In this document: positions 34,937 through 44,577 of the stretch, in pieces | Numbering within the stretch: position 1 is the stretch's first letter | Layout of the letters: every line of letters begins with the position of its first letter | Assembly: GCF_003949795.1 (NCBI RefSeq) | Contig: NZ_RPRY01000001.1 | Coordinates: forward strand, 1-64,000 | DNA from: Streptomyces sp. WAC06614 | Lineage (GTDB): Bacteria > Actinomycetota > Actinomycetes > Streptomycetales > Streptomycetaceae | Reading direction: 5' to 3' | Length of the DNA: 64,000 nt | Program-made: the position numbers and the translations under genes | Notes under the pieces: model-generated | Databases searched by the model: none | Told to the model about the DNA's origin: nothing | Seen by the model: the letters and a program-made list of their open reading frames with translations, nothing else

Positions 34937-35437
34937 ATGTCAGAGCTGACCCTGACGGTCATGCGGCTGGGTTTCCTGGCCGTTCTGTGGCTGTTCGTCA
35001 TCGTGGCCGTCCAGGTCATCCGCAGTGACCTGTTCGGCACCCGCGTGACCCAGCGCGGCTCGCGCCGCGGCTCGTCCCAGGCGGCCCCGCAGCAGGGCGG
35101 CGGGCGACAGGCGGCTCCTCCGCAGCAGCGCCAGCGCCGGGGCGCCCCCACCAAGCTGGTGGTCACCGAGGGCACCCTTACGGGCACGACGGTCGCCCTC
35201 CAAGGGCAGACCATCAGCCTGGGCCGGGCACACGACTCCACGATCGTGCTGGACGACGACTACGCCTCCAGCCGGCATGCCAGGATCTACCCCGACCGGG
35301 ACGGCCAGTGGATCGTCGAGGATCTCGGGTCCACCAACGGCACGTATCTCGACCGGACCCGTCTGACCACCCCGCAGCTCATTCCGCCGGGCGCCCCGAT
35401 CCGCATCGGTAAGACCGTCATCGAGCTGCGGAAGTAG
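34937..35437 (+). CDS. fhaB: FhaB-like FHA domain membrane protein
   Basis: About 166 aa with an N-terminal membrane helix (residues 6-28, VMRLGFLAVLWLFVIVAVQV), a Gln/Arg-rich linker, and an FHA domain in the C-terminal half (ISLGRAHDSTIVLDDDYASS, RHARI, DLGSTNGTYLD). It matches FhaB/FipA of the mycobacterial and streptomycete growth cluster, a phosphothreonine reader at the division site. It is followed by pstP after about 93 nt. Confidence 0.92.
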   Translation: MSELTLTVMRLGFLAVLWLFVIVAVQVIRSDLFGTRVTQRGSRRGSSQAAPQQGGGRQAAPPQQRQRRGAPTKLVVTEGTLTGTTVALQGQTISLGRAHDSTIVLDDDYASSRHARIYPDRDGQWIVEDLGSTNGTYLDRTRLTTPQLIPPGAPIRIGKTVIELRK

Positions 35438-35530
35438 TACGAGAATGAGCGAGCGGAGCGAGCGAGCCGCAGCGGTCCGTGGCCCTGAGGGCGACGCACC
35501 GAGCGCGCTCCCGACCGGAGGGTGGGCAGT

Positions 35531-37042
35531 GTGGCTCTGTACCCGGATGCCGGATCACCGACAGGGCAGGTGCGCATGAGCCTGTCGCTGAGGTTCGCCG
35601 CCGGATCGCACAAGGGCATGATCCGCGAGGGCAACGAGGACTCCGGCTACGCCGGTCCCCGGCTGCTCGCCGTCGCGGACGGCATGGGCGGTCAGGCCGC
35701 CGGTGAGGTGGCCAGTTCCGAGGTCATCTCCTCGCTCGTCCAGCTCGACGACGACATCCCGGGCTCCGACGTGCTCACCTCGCTCGGCGTCGCCGTGCAG
35801 CGCGCCAACGACCAGTTGCGCGGCATGGTCGAGGAGGACGCGCAGCTGGAGGGCATGGGCACCACGCTCACCGCCCTGCTGTGGACCGGCGCCCGGCTGG
35901 GTCTGGTGCACGTCGGCGACTCGCGCGCCTACCTGCTGCGCGACGGCGTCCTCACCCAGATCACCCAGGACCACACCTGGGTGCAGCGGCTGGTGGACGA
36001 GGGCCGCATCACCGAGGAAGAGGCCACCACCCACCCGCAGCGGTCCCTGCTGATGCGCGCACTGGGCAGCAGCGAGCACGTCGAGCCCGACCTGTCGATC
36101 CGTGAGGTCCGGGTCGGCGACCGCTACCTGGTCTGCTCCGACGGCCTCTCCGGCGTCGTCTCCCACCAGACGCTGGAGGAGACCCTCGCCGACTACCACG
36201 GCCCCCACGACACCGTGCAGGCGCTGATCCAGCTCGCCCTGCGCGGCGGCGGCCCCGACAACATCACCTGCATCGTCGCCGACGTCCTCGACACCGACAG
36301 CGGCGACACCCTCGCCGCCCAGCTCAGCGACACCCCGGTGGTCGTCGGCGCGGTCGCCGAGAACCAGCACCAGCTGTTCGACCACGGCGGCGCCATGCAG
36401 ACCCCCGCCGGCCGGGCCGCCGGCCTGGGCCGGCAGACCCCGCCGCCCGGCGCCTTCGGCCCGCCCGGCAGCGGCGAGGTCCCCGGCTACGGCGCCGCAC
36501 CCGACCCCGGGTACGGCGGCCCCTACGGCTCGTTCGGCGAGGCCGAGCCGTACGACGCCGAGGACCGCGGGGCCGACGACCACTACGACCACCCGCGCCG
36601 GCGCCGCAGCAAAGGGCGCAGGTGGACCACCCGCACCCTGCTCCTGCTGGTCGTCGCCGGGGTCATCGGCGGAGGCGTCTACGCGGCGCACCGCTGGACC
36701 CAGACGCAGTTCTTCGTCGGGAAGAACGGCGACCACGTCGCCCTCTACCGTGGTCTCAGCCAGGACCTCGGCCCGATCAAGCTGTCGAAGGTGGAGACGG
36801 ACCGCCCCGACATCGAGCTGAAGTACCTGCCGTCCTTCAAGCGCAAGCAGGTCGAGGGCGCCATCACCGAGGACTCCGTCGAGCGCGCCCGTCAGAAGGT
36901 CGACGAGCTCGCCCTCCAGGTCACCGCCTGCAAGAAGGACGAGGCCCGCCGCAGCGCCGAGGCGAACAACCAGACACCGCCCGCGGACACCGCCCTGACA
37001 CCCGAGGAGCAGAAGCTCGTCGGCCTGTGCGAGAAGCAGTAG
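35531..37042 (+). CDS. pstP: PP2C-family serine/threonine phosphatase PstP
   Basis: About 503 aa. The PP2C domain starts SLSLRFAAGSHKGMIREGNE and contains the metal-binding ADGMGGQAAGEVAS, VGDSRAYLLRDG and GGPDNITCIVAD. A Gly/Pro/Tyr/Asp-rich linker follows, then one membrane helix (near residues 372-393, TRTLLLLVVAGVIGGGVYAA) and an extracellular tail. It reverses PknB-type phosphorylation. GTG 35531 follows GGAGGGT with 8-nt spacing; ATG 35576 begins the family core and GTG 35522 is also possible. It is cotranscribed with rodA 43 nt downstream. Confidence 0.92.
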   Translation: MALYPDAGSPTGQVRMSLSLRFAAGSHKGMIREGNEDSGYAGPRLLAVADGMGGQAAGEVASSEVISSLVQLDDDIPGSDVLTSLGVAVQRANDQLRGMVEEDAQLEGMGTTLTALLWTGARLGLVHVGDSRAYLLRDGVLTQITQDHTWVQRLVDEGRITEEEATTHPQRSLLMRALGSSEHVEPDLSIREVRVGDRYLVCSDGLSGVVSHQTLEETLADYHGPHDTVQALIQLALRGGGPDNITCIVADVLDTDSGDTLAAQLSDTPVVVGAVAENQHQLFDHGGAMQTPAGRAAGLGRQTPPPGAFGPPGSGEVPGYGAAPDPGYGGPYGSFGEAEPYDAEDRGADDHYDHPRRRRSKGRRWTTRTLLLLVVAGVIGGGVYAAHRWTQTQFFVGKNGDHVALYRGLSQDLGPIKLSKVETDRPDIELKYLPSFKRKQVEGAITEDSVERARQKVDELALQVTACKKDEARRSAEANNQTPPADTALTPEEQKLVGLCEKQ

Positions 37043-37085
37043 CGGTACCAGCAGTCACCTGCGGGCACAGGGGGCCCGTCACACC

Positions 37086-38510
37086 ATGAGCGTTGTCACC
37101 AACACGACCACGATCGGCGCCATCGAGCTGCCGAGCAGGCGGAACACCGAGCTGATGCTGCTCGGCTTCGCCGTGGTCATCCCGATCTTCGCCTACGCCA
37201 ACGTCGGCCTCGCCATCCACGGCAAGCTGCCCCCTGGCATGCTCGTCTACGGCCTGGGCCTGGCCGTGCTGGCGGGCGTCGCCCACCTCGTCGTACGCCG
37301 CTTCGCCAAGTACGCCGACCCGCTGCTGCTGCCCCTGGGCATCCTCCTCAACGGCCTGGGCCTGGTGCTGATCTGGCGGCTGGACCAGTCCGAGCGGCTG
37401 CAGAACCTCGCCAAGCGGGCGTTCGGCGGCTTCTCCGAGTCCACCCCGAACCAGATGCTGTACACGGCCCTGGGCATCGTGCTGTTCTCCGCCGTGCTGC
37501 TGGTCCTCAAGGACCACCGCACGCTCCAGCGGTTCACGTACATCTCGATGGCCGCGGCGCTCGTCCTGCTGATCCTGCCCGTCATCCCGGGCCTGGGCGC
37601 GGACGTGTTCGGCGCCAAGATCTGGATCCGGGTGGCCGGTTTCTCCATCCAGCCCGGTGAGTTCGCCAAGATCGTCATCGCGATCTTCTTCTCCGGCTAC
37701 CTGATGGTCAAGCGGGACGCCCTGGCCCTGGCCAGCCGCCGGTTCATGGGCCTCTACCTGCCGCGCGGCCGCGACCTCGGCCCGATCCTGATGATCTGGG
37801 CGATGAGCCTGCTCATCCTCGTCTTCGAGAACGACCTGGGCACGTCGCTGCTGTTCTTCGGCATGTTCGTGATCATGCTGTACGTGGCCACCGAGCGGAC
37901 CAGCTGGATCGTGATCGGTCTGCTGATGTCGGTCGCCGGCGCCGTGGTCGTCGGCACCACCGCCAGCCACGTCAAGGCCCGTGTCACCGCCTGGCTCGAC
38001 CCCTTCGCCTGCTACAGCACCTCCGGCGCCTGTGAGCAGGTCGGCCAGTCGATCATGAGCTTCGGCTCGGGCGGGGTCCTGGGCGCGGGCTGGGGCCAGG
38101 GCAACTCCGACCTCATCGGCTTCGCCGCCAACTCCGACTTCATCTTCTCCACCGTCGGCGAGGAGCTCGGGCTCACCGGCGTCATGGCGTTCCTGCTGCT
38201 CTACGGCCTGATCATCGAGCGGGGCGCGCGTACCGCGCTGGCCGCCCGGGACCCGTTCGGCAAGCTGTTCGCGATCGGCCTGTCCGGCGCCTTCGCCATC
38301 CAGATCTTCGTCGTCGCCGGTGGCGTGATGGGCCTCATCCCCCTCACCGGTATGACCATGCCGTTCCTCGCGTCCGGTGGTTCGTCCGTCCTCGCGAACT
38401 GGGCCCTGATCGGCATCCTCATCCGGATCAGCGACACCGCACGCCGCCCCGCACCGGCTCCCGCCCAGTCCCCCGACTCCGAGATGACCCAGGTGGTCCG
38501 CCCGTCATGA
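37086..38510 (+). CDS. rodA: FtsW/RodA/SpoVE family peptidoglycan polymerase
   Basis: 474 aa SEDS glycosyltransferase with about ten to twelve membrane helices. SEDS features include WIRVAGFSIQPGEFAKIVI, VFENDLGTSLLFFGMF, GWGQGNSDLIGFAANSDFIF and the C-terminal SGGSSVLANWALIG. It polymerises glycan from lipid II and pairs with the adjacent class B penicillin-binding protein. Its stop overlaps the pbpA start (ATGA, 38507-38510). Confidence 0.93.
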   Translation: MSVVTNTTTIGAIELPSRRNTELMLLGFAVVIPIFAYANVGLAIHGKLPPGMLVYGLGLAVLAGVAHLVVRRFAKYADPLLLPLGILLNGLGLVLIWRLDQSERLQNLAKRAFGGFSESTPNQMLYTALGIVLFSAVLLVLKDHRTLQRFTYISMAAALVLLILPVIPGLGADVFGAKIWIRVAGFSIQPGEFAKIVIAIFFSGYLMVKRDALALASRRFMGLYLPRGRDLGPILMIWAMSLLILVFENDLGTSLLFFGMFVIMLYVATERTSWIVIGLLMSVAGAVVVGTTASHVKARVTAWLDPFACYSTSGACEQVGQSIMSFGSGGVLGAGWGQGNSDLIGFAANSDFIFSTVGEELGLTGVMAFLLLYGLIIERGARTALAARDPFGKLFAIGLSGAFAIQIFVVAGGVMGLIPLTGMTMPFLASGGSSVLANWALIGILIRISDTARRPAPAPAQSPDSEMTQVVRPS

Positions 38511-39967
38511 ACAAGCCCCTGCGCAGAATCGCGATCTTCTGCGGGCTGCTCATCCTCGCCCTGCTGGTGCGCACGAACTGGCTGCAGTACGTGCAGGCCG
38601 AGGAGCTGGCCACCCGCAAGGAGAACCGCCGGGTCCAGATCGCCCAGTACGGCACCGAACGCGGCAACATCATCGTCGAGGGCCAGCCCATCACCGGCTC
38701 CCAGGCCGTGGACGGCAGCGACTACAAGTACAAGCGGACCTACCTCGACGGCCGCCTGTGGGCGCCCGTCACCGGCTTCGCCTCCCAGGCGTTCGGCTCC
38801 ACCCAGCTGGAGTCCCTGGAGGACGGCATCCTCACCGGCAACGACGACCGGCTGTTCTTCGACCGCACCATCGGCATGTTCACCGGGGAGAAGAAGCAGG
38901 GCGGCAACGTCGTCACCACCCTCAAGGCCGCCGCGCAGAAGGCCGCCTACGAGGGCCTCGGCGACAAGAAGGGCGCCGTCGCCGCGATCGACCCGCGCAC
39001 CGGCGCCATCCTCGCGCTGGTCAGCACCCCCTCGTACGACCCGTCCGCCTTCGCCGGCAACTCCAAGACCGACGAGAAGGCCTGGGTCGAGCTGAAGGAC
39101 AGCCCGGACAAGAACCTCGTCAACCGCGCACTGCGCGAGACCTACCCGCCCGGTTCCACGTTCAAGGTGGTCACCGCCGCGGCCGCCCTGGAGCACGGGG
39201 TCGTTTCCGACATCAACGCGCCGACCGACACCCCCGAGCCGTACCTCCTCCCCAAGACCAGGACGCCGCTGCCCAACCAGCACGGCGGCTGCGAGAAGGC
39301 GAGCCTGAACGAGGCCCTGAAGGTCTCCTGCAACACCGTCTTCGCCAACATCGCCGACAAGGTCACCCGCGACAAGATGGTGGAGACGGCGGAGAAGTTC
39401 GGCTTCAACAACGGCAAGATCGACACCCCGGTCCGCGCGTTCGCCAGCGTCTACGACAAGAACATGGACGCGCCCGGCAACGCCCTCTCGGGCATCGGCC
39501 AGTTCAACACCGCCGCCACCCCGCTCCAGATGGCCATGGTCGCCGCCGCGATCGCCAACGACGGCAAGCTGATGAAGCCGTACATGGTCGACCAGCTCAC
39601 GGCCCCCAACCTCGACGTCATCGAGAAGACCGAGCCGCAGGAGATGAGCCGGCCCCTCTCCGCCGCCAACGCGCAGAAGGTCCAGCAGATGATGGTCAAC
39701 GTCGTCGAGACCGGCACCGGCACCAAGGCCAAGATCCCCGGGGTGACGGTCGGCGGCAAGACCGGTACCGCCCAGCACGGTGAGAAGAACAAGAAGAACC
39801 CGTACGCCTGGTTCATCTCGTACGCCAAGACCGACAAGGGCTCCCCCGTCGCCGTCGCCGTGGTCATCGAGGACTCCGACGCCGACCGCGAGGACATCAG
39901 CGGTGGCGGCCTGGCCGCCCCGGTGGCCAAGAAGGTCATGCAGGCCGTACTGCAGAACCAGGGCTGA
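38507..39967 (+). CDS. pbpA: class B penicillin-binding protein PbpA
   Basis: 486 aa. One N-terminal membrane helix (residues 8-26) precedes a short non-catalytic domain and the transpeptidase domain. Active-site motifs are PPGSTFKVV (SxxK), SCNTVF (SxN) and GGKTGTAQ (KTG). It cross-links peptides in nascent peptidoglycan with RodA, as the coupled start implies. Orthologues in mycobacteria and Streptomyces act in division or sporulation septum and tip growth. Confidence 0.94.
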   Translation: MNKPLRRIAIFCGLLILALLVRTNWLQYVQAEELATRKENRRVQIAQYGTERGNIIVEGQPITGSQAVDGSDYKYKRTYLDGRLWAPVTGFASQAFGSTQLESLEDGILTGNDDRLFFDRTIGMFTGEKKQGGNVVTTLKAAAQKAAYEGLGDKKGAVAAIDPRTGAILALVSTPSYDPSAFAGNSKTDEKAWVELKDSPDKNLVNRALRETYPPGSTFKVVTAAAALEHGVVSDINAPTDTPEPYLLPKTRTPLPNQHGGCEKASLNEALKVSCNTVFANIADKVTRDKMVETAEKFGFNNGKIDTPVRAFASVYDKNMDAPGNALSGIGQFNTAATPLQMAMVAAAIANDGKLMKPYMVDQLTAPNLDVIEKTEPQEMSRPLSAANAQKVQQMMVNVVETGTGTKAKIPGVTVGGKTGTAQHGEKNKKNPYAWFISYAKTDKGSPVAVAVVIEDSDADREDISGGGLAAPVAKKVMQAVLQNQG

Positions 39968-40116
39968 CCGTGGGGGCCGCAGCGCACGGTACCGGTCCGG
40001 TATCAGCCTGTGGCCGCCACCCGATCACCGACGATCGGCCGGTAGCCTTTGCGCGAGCAGCGCACCGCCGGACCACACACGGGTGCGGTCGGGACTGACG
40101 GAGAGGGCTGGAAGTT

Positions 40117-42156
40117 ATGGAAGAGCCGCGTCGCCTCGGCGGCCGGTACGAGCTGAGCCACGTGCTCGGCCGCGGTGGCATGGCCGAGGTCTACCTCGCA
40201 CAGGACACCCGGCTCGGCCGTACCGTCGCCGTCAAGACCCTGCGCGCCGATCTCGCTCGCGACCCGTCCTTCCAGGCCCGTTTCCGCCGCGAGGCGCAGT
40301 CGGCCGCGTCGCTCAACCACCCGGCGATCGTCGCGGTCTACGACACCGGCGAGGACTACGTCGACAACATCTCCATCCCCTACATCGTGATGGAGTACGT
40401 CGACGGGTCCACCCTGCGCGAGCTGCTGCACTCCGGCCGCAAGCTGCTGCCCGAGCGCACGCTGGAGATGACCATCGGCATCCTCCAGGCGCTGGAGTAC
40501 TCCCACCGCGCGGGCATCGTCCACCGTGACATCAAGCCCGCCAACGTCATGCTCACCCGGACCGGCCAGGTCAAGGTCATGGACTTCGGCATCGCCCGCG
40601 CGATGGGCGACGCCGGCATGACCATGACCCAGACCGCGGCCGTGATCGGCACCGCCCAGTACCTCTCCCCGGAGCAGGCCAAGGGCGAGACCGTCGACGC
40701 CCGCTCCGACCTGTACTCCACCGGCTGCCTGCTCTACGAGCTGCTGACCGTCCGGCCGCCGTTCATCGGCGACTCCCCCGTGGCCGTCGCCTACCAGCAC
40801 GTCCGCGAAGAGCCGCAGCCGCCGTCGAACTTCGACCCCGAGATCACGCCCGAGATGGACGCCATCGTCCTGAAGGCGCTGGTCAAGGACCCGGACTACC
40901 GCTACCAGAGCGCCGACGAGATGCGGGCCGACATCGAGGCCTGCCTGGAGGGCCAGCCCGTCGCCGCCGCGGCCGCCATGGGCGCCCCCGGCTACGGCTA
41001 CCCGGACCAGGGCGGCTACGGCCACCCGGGCTACGACCAGCCCACCACGGCGATGCGTCCCGCCGACCCCGGCCAGACCTCGATGATGCCGCCCACGCCG
41101 CCCGGCGGCGACGGCTACTACCCCGACCAGGGCGGCTACGACCAGGGCGGCTCGCGCCGCCGGCAGCCGCAGAAGAAGAGCCGGGCCTCGACGGTCCTGC
41201 TCATCGCCGCCGGTGTCCTCGTCCTGGTCGGCGCCATCCTGATCGGCCGTTCCCTCTCGGGCGGCGGCGCCGACAACCGGCCGTCCGTGCCCAAGCTGGT
41301 CGGCAGCACGCTGGAAGAGGCGCAGAAGAGCGGCGAGAACGTCGGTCTGAAGGTCGAGAAGGCCGGCGACGAGGAGTGCAACGACCAGCCCAAGGGCAAG
41401 GTCTGCTCCCAGGACCCGGCGGCCGGCACCAAGGCCGACCGGGAGTCGGTGGTCAAGGTCAAGATCTCCTCGGGCGCGCCCAAGGTGGCCATGCCCAACC
41501 TGGAGGGCCTGACCTACGAGGAGGCCGAGACCAAGCTGCGCGGCCTGGGCTTCCAGACCATCGAGCGCAAGAACGTCGAGTCGGACCGCAAGGCCGGCAC
41601 CGTGATCGGCCAGGACCCCAAGCGGGACACCCAGGTCGAGAAGGGCACCGCGGTCACCCTCCAGGTGGCCAAGGAGGTCACCAAGTCGCTCGTGCCGAAC
41701 CTGATCGGGCAGACCAAGGACCAGGCCCGGCAGCTCCTGACGGACGCCAAGCTGAAGCTGGGCAGCGTCACGGAGGTGGACTCTCCGGGCGCGACGCCGG
41801 GCACGGTCGTGGACCAGCAGTTCCCGCCGAACACCCAGCTCGCCCCGAACTCCGCGGTGAACATCACGATCACCAAGGCCACGTCCAACCCGCCGGCGAC
41901 GACCATGCCGCAGCTGGTGGGCCGTACCCTCGCCCAGGCCAAGGCGGAGCTCGCCCGTAACGGGCTCGCGTTCGGCCAGGTGATCTCGGGTCCGACGGAC
42001 GACAACTCGACCGTCGTGATCAGCGACCCGCCCGCGGGCGCCCCGGTGGCGGCCGGCCAGGTGGTCAACGTCCGCACGATCGCGGGGATCCAGCAGCAGG
42101 ACAACCGCAACGGCAGCAACTCCGGCGGCGGTTGGTTCGACTTCGGCCGCAACTGA
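40117..42156 (+). CDS. pknB: PASTA serine/threonine kinase PknB
   Basis: 679 aa. The kinase domain (residues 10-275) has GRGGMAEVYLAQD, VAVKTL, HRDIKPANVM, DFGIARAMGDAGMTMTQT and GTAQYLSPEQA, with Thr residues in the activation loop. After a Gly/Tyr/Pro-rich linker comes one helix (near residues 353-375) and four extracellular PASTA repeats that read muropeptides or lipid II. It phosphorylates cell-wall and division proteins, countered by PstP. ATG 40117 is 149 nt downstream of pbpA, so it may have its own promoter. A strong terminator follows. Confidence 0.95.
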   Translation: MEEPRRLGGRYELSHVLGRGGMAEVYLAQDTRLGRTVAVKTLRADLARDPSFQARFRREAQSAASLNHPAIVAVYDTGEDYVDNISIPYIVMEYVDGSTLRELLHSGRKLLPERTLEMTIGILQALEYSHRAGIVHRDIKPANVMLTRTGQVKVMDFGIARAMGDAGMTMTQTAAVIGTAQYLSPEQAKGETVDARSDLYSTGCLLYELLTVRPPFIGDSPVAVAYQHVREEPQPPSNFDPEITPEMDAIVLKALVKDPDYRYQSADEMRADIEACLEGQPVAAAAAMGAPGYGYPDQGGYGHPGYDQPTTAMRPADPGQTSMMPPTPPGGDGYYPDQGGYDQGGSRRRQPQKKSRASTVLLIAAGVLVLVGAILIGRSLSGGGADNRPSVPKLVGSTLEEAQKSGENVGLKVEKAGDEECNDQPKGKVCSQDPAAGTKADRESVVKVKISSGAPKVAMPNLEGLTYEEAETKLRGLGFQTIERKNVESDRKAGTVIGQDPKRDTQVEKGTAVTLQVAKEVTKSLVPNLIGQTKDQARQLLTDAKLKLGSVTEVDSPGATPGTVVDQQFPPNTQLAPNSAVNITITKATSNPPATTMPQLVGRTLAQAKAELARNGLAFGQVISGPTDDNSTVVISDPPAGAPVAAGQVVNVRTIAGIQQQDNRNGSNSGGGWFDFGRN

Positions 42157-42173
42157 CGCCGGCCCGACGACGA

Positions 42174-42219
42174 CGGCGAAGGCCGGGCACTCCTCGTACG
42201 GAGTGCCCGGCCTTCGCCG
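42174..42219. terminator. strong bidirectional terminator between pknB and the sortase operon
   Basis: Arms at 42174-42193 and 42200-42219 pair perfectly over 20 bp with a 6-nt loop (TCGTAC). It lies between the pknB stop and the 3' end of the converging sortase gene, and so can serve both. Confidence 0.92.
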
Positions 42220-42242
42220 TGTGCGCCGGCCCGTGCGCCGGG

Positions 42243-42953
42243 TCAGCGGAGCTCGGCCGGGAGCGTCCGCCGGGCGTCGACCTTCTCGGTGCGCACCAGC
42301 TCGCCCCACACGATGTAGCGGTACTTGGAGGTGTAGACGGGCGTGCAGGTGGTCAGCGTGATGTACCGGCCCGGCGCGGTGCGGCCGGAGGCCTTCGGGA
42401 CCGGGTTGATCACGTCCACGTCGTACTTCGAGGTCTGCGGCAGCACGGCGAACGCCTTGTAGACGTACCAGGTGTCGCGGGTCTCGAAGACGATCGCGTC
42501 GCCGGTGCGGAGCTTGTCGATGTTGTGGAACTTCGCCCCGTGCCCGTCCCGGTGCGCGGCGAGGGTGAAGTTCCCCTTCGGGTCCCACGGCAGCGCCGAC
42601 TTCACCGGGTCCGTGTAGTAGCCGGCCACGCCGTCGTTGAGGACCTCCGGGGAGGTGCCCCGCTTGACGAGCACCTCGCCGTTCTTCATCGCCGGCACGT
42701 GCAGGAAGCCGATCCCGCCCCGGGTGTCCAGCGCCCCGGGCTGTGCGGCCGACGGCGCGCTCTGCCACTGCTGGCGCACCTCGTCCCCGCGGGCCGAGGC
42801 CTGGCGGTCGGCGACCACGTTGGTCCACCACAGCGAGTACCAGACGAACAGGGCCAGGACGACCCCCACCGTGATCAGCAGTTCGCCGAGCAGGCTCAGG
42901 GATCCTGCGACCCAGTTGCGGCTGCGCGGGGTCGCGCGACGGGCACGTGACAC
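42243..42953 (-). CDS. class E sortase (1)
   Basis: 236 aa. One N-terminal membrane helix (residues 18-38) is followed by the sortase barrel. Catalytic residues are His in TLAAHRDGHG, Cys in TLTTCTPVY and Arg in KYRYIVWG. Class E sortases in Streptomyces recognise LAxTG-like motifs and anchor chaplins and other aerial surface proteins. GTG 42953 is the start. This is the last gene of a six-gene minus-strand operon and ends 23 nt from the terminator. Confidence 0.92.
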   Translation of the reverse strand: MSRARRATPRSRNWVAGSLSLLGELLITVGVVLALFVWYSLWWTNVVADRQASARGDEVRQQWQSAPSAAQPGALDTRGGIGFLHVPAMKNGEVLVKRGTSPEVLNDGVAGYYTDPVKSALPWDPKGNFTLAAHRDGHGAKFHNIDKLRTGDAIVFETRDTWYVYKAFAVLPQTSKYDVDVINPVPKASGRTAPGRYITLTTCTPVYTSKYRYIVWGELVRTEKVDARRTLPAELR

Positions 42954-42960
42954 GGGTGAC

Positions 42961-43737
42961 TCATCCTCTGAGAGCGGGCGGCGCGCCCTGGCTGCGGGGA
43001 CGCTCGTCGACCATCCTGCCCCATACGATCATCCGGTAGGTGCTGGTGAACTCCGGGGTGCAGGTCGTCAGCGTGAGGTACCGGCCCGGCGAAGTGAAGC
43101 CCGAACCCTCCGGGACGGGCTTGAGGACGGCCACGTTCGTCGGGGAGGTCTGCGGCAGGATGCCGGTCATCTCGTACGTGTAGTACGCGTCGCGGGTCTC
43201 GACCACGATCGGGTCCCCGGGGGTCAGCCGGTTGATGAAGCGGAACGGTTCGCCATGGGTGTTGCGGTGGCCGGCCACCGCGAAGTTGCCCGTACGGTCG
43301 CCCGGCATCGCCGTCTTCAGGGCGCCTTCCGCGTAGTGCCCGACCATGCCCCGGTCCAGCACCTTGGGCTTGCTGATCCCCTCGGCCACCGGCACCTTCA
43401 CGTCCAGCTTCGGGATGTGGAGGATCGCGAAGCCCTGCCCGGGCTCGAAGGCGGTCACCGGGGGCGCATCGGCGCCGCCGGTCTCCCAGTCCTGGCGCAG
43501 CGAGCCGGCCGCGCCGCTGGCCTGCCGTTCGGCGAGCACATTGGTGTACCAGAGCTGGTAGGCCACGAAGAGCAGCATGACCAGGCCGACGGTGATGAAC
43601 AGCTCCCCCACCAGCCGGCTGAGGACCACCACCGGTCCGCCCCTGCGCCGCCGTCGCGCCCGCTTCGCGGCCTCCTGCGCCGCCCTGCGCCGCGCGGCCC
43701 GGCCCCCGGTGGGCGCGGACGGCGCGAGCGCGGTCAC
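42961..43737 (-). CDS. class E sortase (2)
   Basis: 258 aa with an Arg-rich cytoplasmic N-terminus, one helix (residues 38-62) and the sortase domain. His is in VAGHRNTHGEP, Cys in TLTTCTPEF and Arg in TYRMIVWGRM. It resembles sortase 1 strongly in the barrel. GTG 43737 overlaps the amidotransferase stop. Which of the tandem sortases anchors which substrate cannot be told from sequence. Confidence 0.92.
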   Translation of the reverse strand: MTALAPSAPTGGRAARRRAAQEAAKRARRRRRGGPVVVLSRLVGELFITVGLVMLLFVAYQLWYTNVLAERQASGAAGSLRQDWETGGADAPPVTAFEPGQGFAILHIPKLDVKVPVAEGISKPKVLDRGMVGHYAEGALKTAMPGDRTGNFAVAGHRNTHGEPFRFINRLTPGDPIVVETRDAYYTYEMTGILPQTSPTNVAVLKPVPEGSGFTSPGRYLTLTTCTPEFTSTYRMIVWGRMVDERPRSQGAPPALRG

Positions 43738-44372
43738 GCGACGGCCTTGCCCACCACCGGGGCGAGCCCCACCGAGCGCTCGACCGCGCCCGTGTCACCG
43801 CACCGCACCAGCCAGTTGGCGAGCATCCGGTGGCCCCACTCGGTCAGCACCGACTCGGGGTGGAACTGCACGCCCTCGACGTCGTGGACCCGGTGCCGCA
43901 GGCCCATGATGATCCCGTCCTCGGTGCGGGCCGTGACCTCCAGCTCGTCGGGCAGGGTGCCCGGCTCGGCCGCCAGCGAGTGGTAGCGGGTGGCGGTGAA
44001 GGGGGAGGGCAGACCGGCGAAGACGCCCCGGCCCTCGTGCACCACCGGGGAGGTCTTGCCGTGCAGCAGCTCCGGGGCCCGGTCCACCACGCCGCCGTAC
44101 GCGACCGCCATGGACTGCATGCCCAGGCACACGCCGAAGACGGGGACGCCCGTGGCGGCGCAGTGCCGGACCATGTCCACGCACACCCCGGCCTCCTCGG
44201 GGGTGCCGGGGCCCGGGGAGAGCAGGACACCGTCGAAGCCGTCCTGGGCGTGGGCGAGCTCCACCTCGTCGTTGCGGAGCACCTCGCACTCGGCCCCCAG
44301 CTGGTACAGGTACTGGACCAGGTTGAAGACAAAGCTGTCGTAGTTGTCCACCACCAGAATGCGCGCGCTCAC
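43734..44372 (-). CDS. pabA: class I glutamine amidotransferase, anthranilate/PABA synthase component II
   Basis: About 212 aa GATase. Active-site Cys is in VFGVCLGMQSMAVAYGG, and the oxyanion region is LLSPGPGTPEEAG; the His/Glu pair is in VQFHPESVLTEWG. It supplies ammonia to an aminodeoxychorismate or anthranilate synthase, whose large subunit is not in the window. The same gene lies near pknB in other actinobacteria (trpG/pabA). GTG 44372 overlaps the small membrane protein stop, and its own stop overlaps sortase 2. It is probably just carried in the operon. Confidence 0.9.
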   Translation of the reverse strand: MSARILVVDNYDSFVFNLVQYLYQLGAECEVLRNDEVELAHAQDGFDGVLLSPGPGTPEEAGVCVDMVRHCAATGVPVFGVCLGMQSMAVAYGGVVDRAPELLHGKTSPVVHEGRGVFAGLPSPFTATRYHSLAAEPGTLPDELEVTARTEDGIIMGLRHRVHDVEGVQFHPESVLTEWGHRMLANWLVRCGDTGAVERSVGLAPVVGKAVA

Positions 44373-44545
44373 CCGCTGGCTCCCGCTCCCTCGTCGACCG
44401 TGACATCGTTGAACGGGAGCAGGGGCTCGGCCCACGGGAAGACGTACTGGAACAGCACGAACACCACCGCGAGCACCAGCACGAGCGAGATCAGCGTGCG
44501 GACCCACGTGTTGCCCGGCAGATGCCGCCAGATCCAGCCGTACAT
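44369..44545 (-). CDS. small single-span membrane protein
   Basis: 58 aa. The sequence MYGWIWRHLPGNTWVRTLIS runs into one hydrophobic helix (residues 15-40) and ends acidic. No family name is recalled with certainty; comparable short genes occur at this position in Streptomyces. GGAAGGGA stands upstream of ATG 44545. The stop overlaps pabA, and the gene sits between sortase 3 and pabA, so it is translated as part of the operon. Confidence 0.75.
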   Translation of the reverse strand: MYGWIWRHLPGNTWVRTLISLVLVLAVVFVLFQYVFPWAEPLLPFNDVTVDEGAGASG

Positions 44546-44577
44546 GCCGTCCCTTCCACTACCTGTTCCGCACCAGA

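Noticed and set aside
39968-40116. Possible TetR-like palindrome in the pbpA-pknB gap (ACCGA with TCGG three bases apart)
   Set aside because: Spacing and right half-site do not match; it is more likely chance in GC-rich sequence.
40003-42831. 942-codon minus-strand frame over pknB
   Set aside because: Antisense to the PASTA kinase and crosses a strong terminator; its sequence is Val/Gly/Leu-rich without a fold signature.
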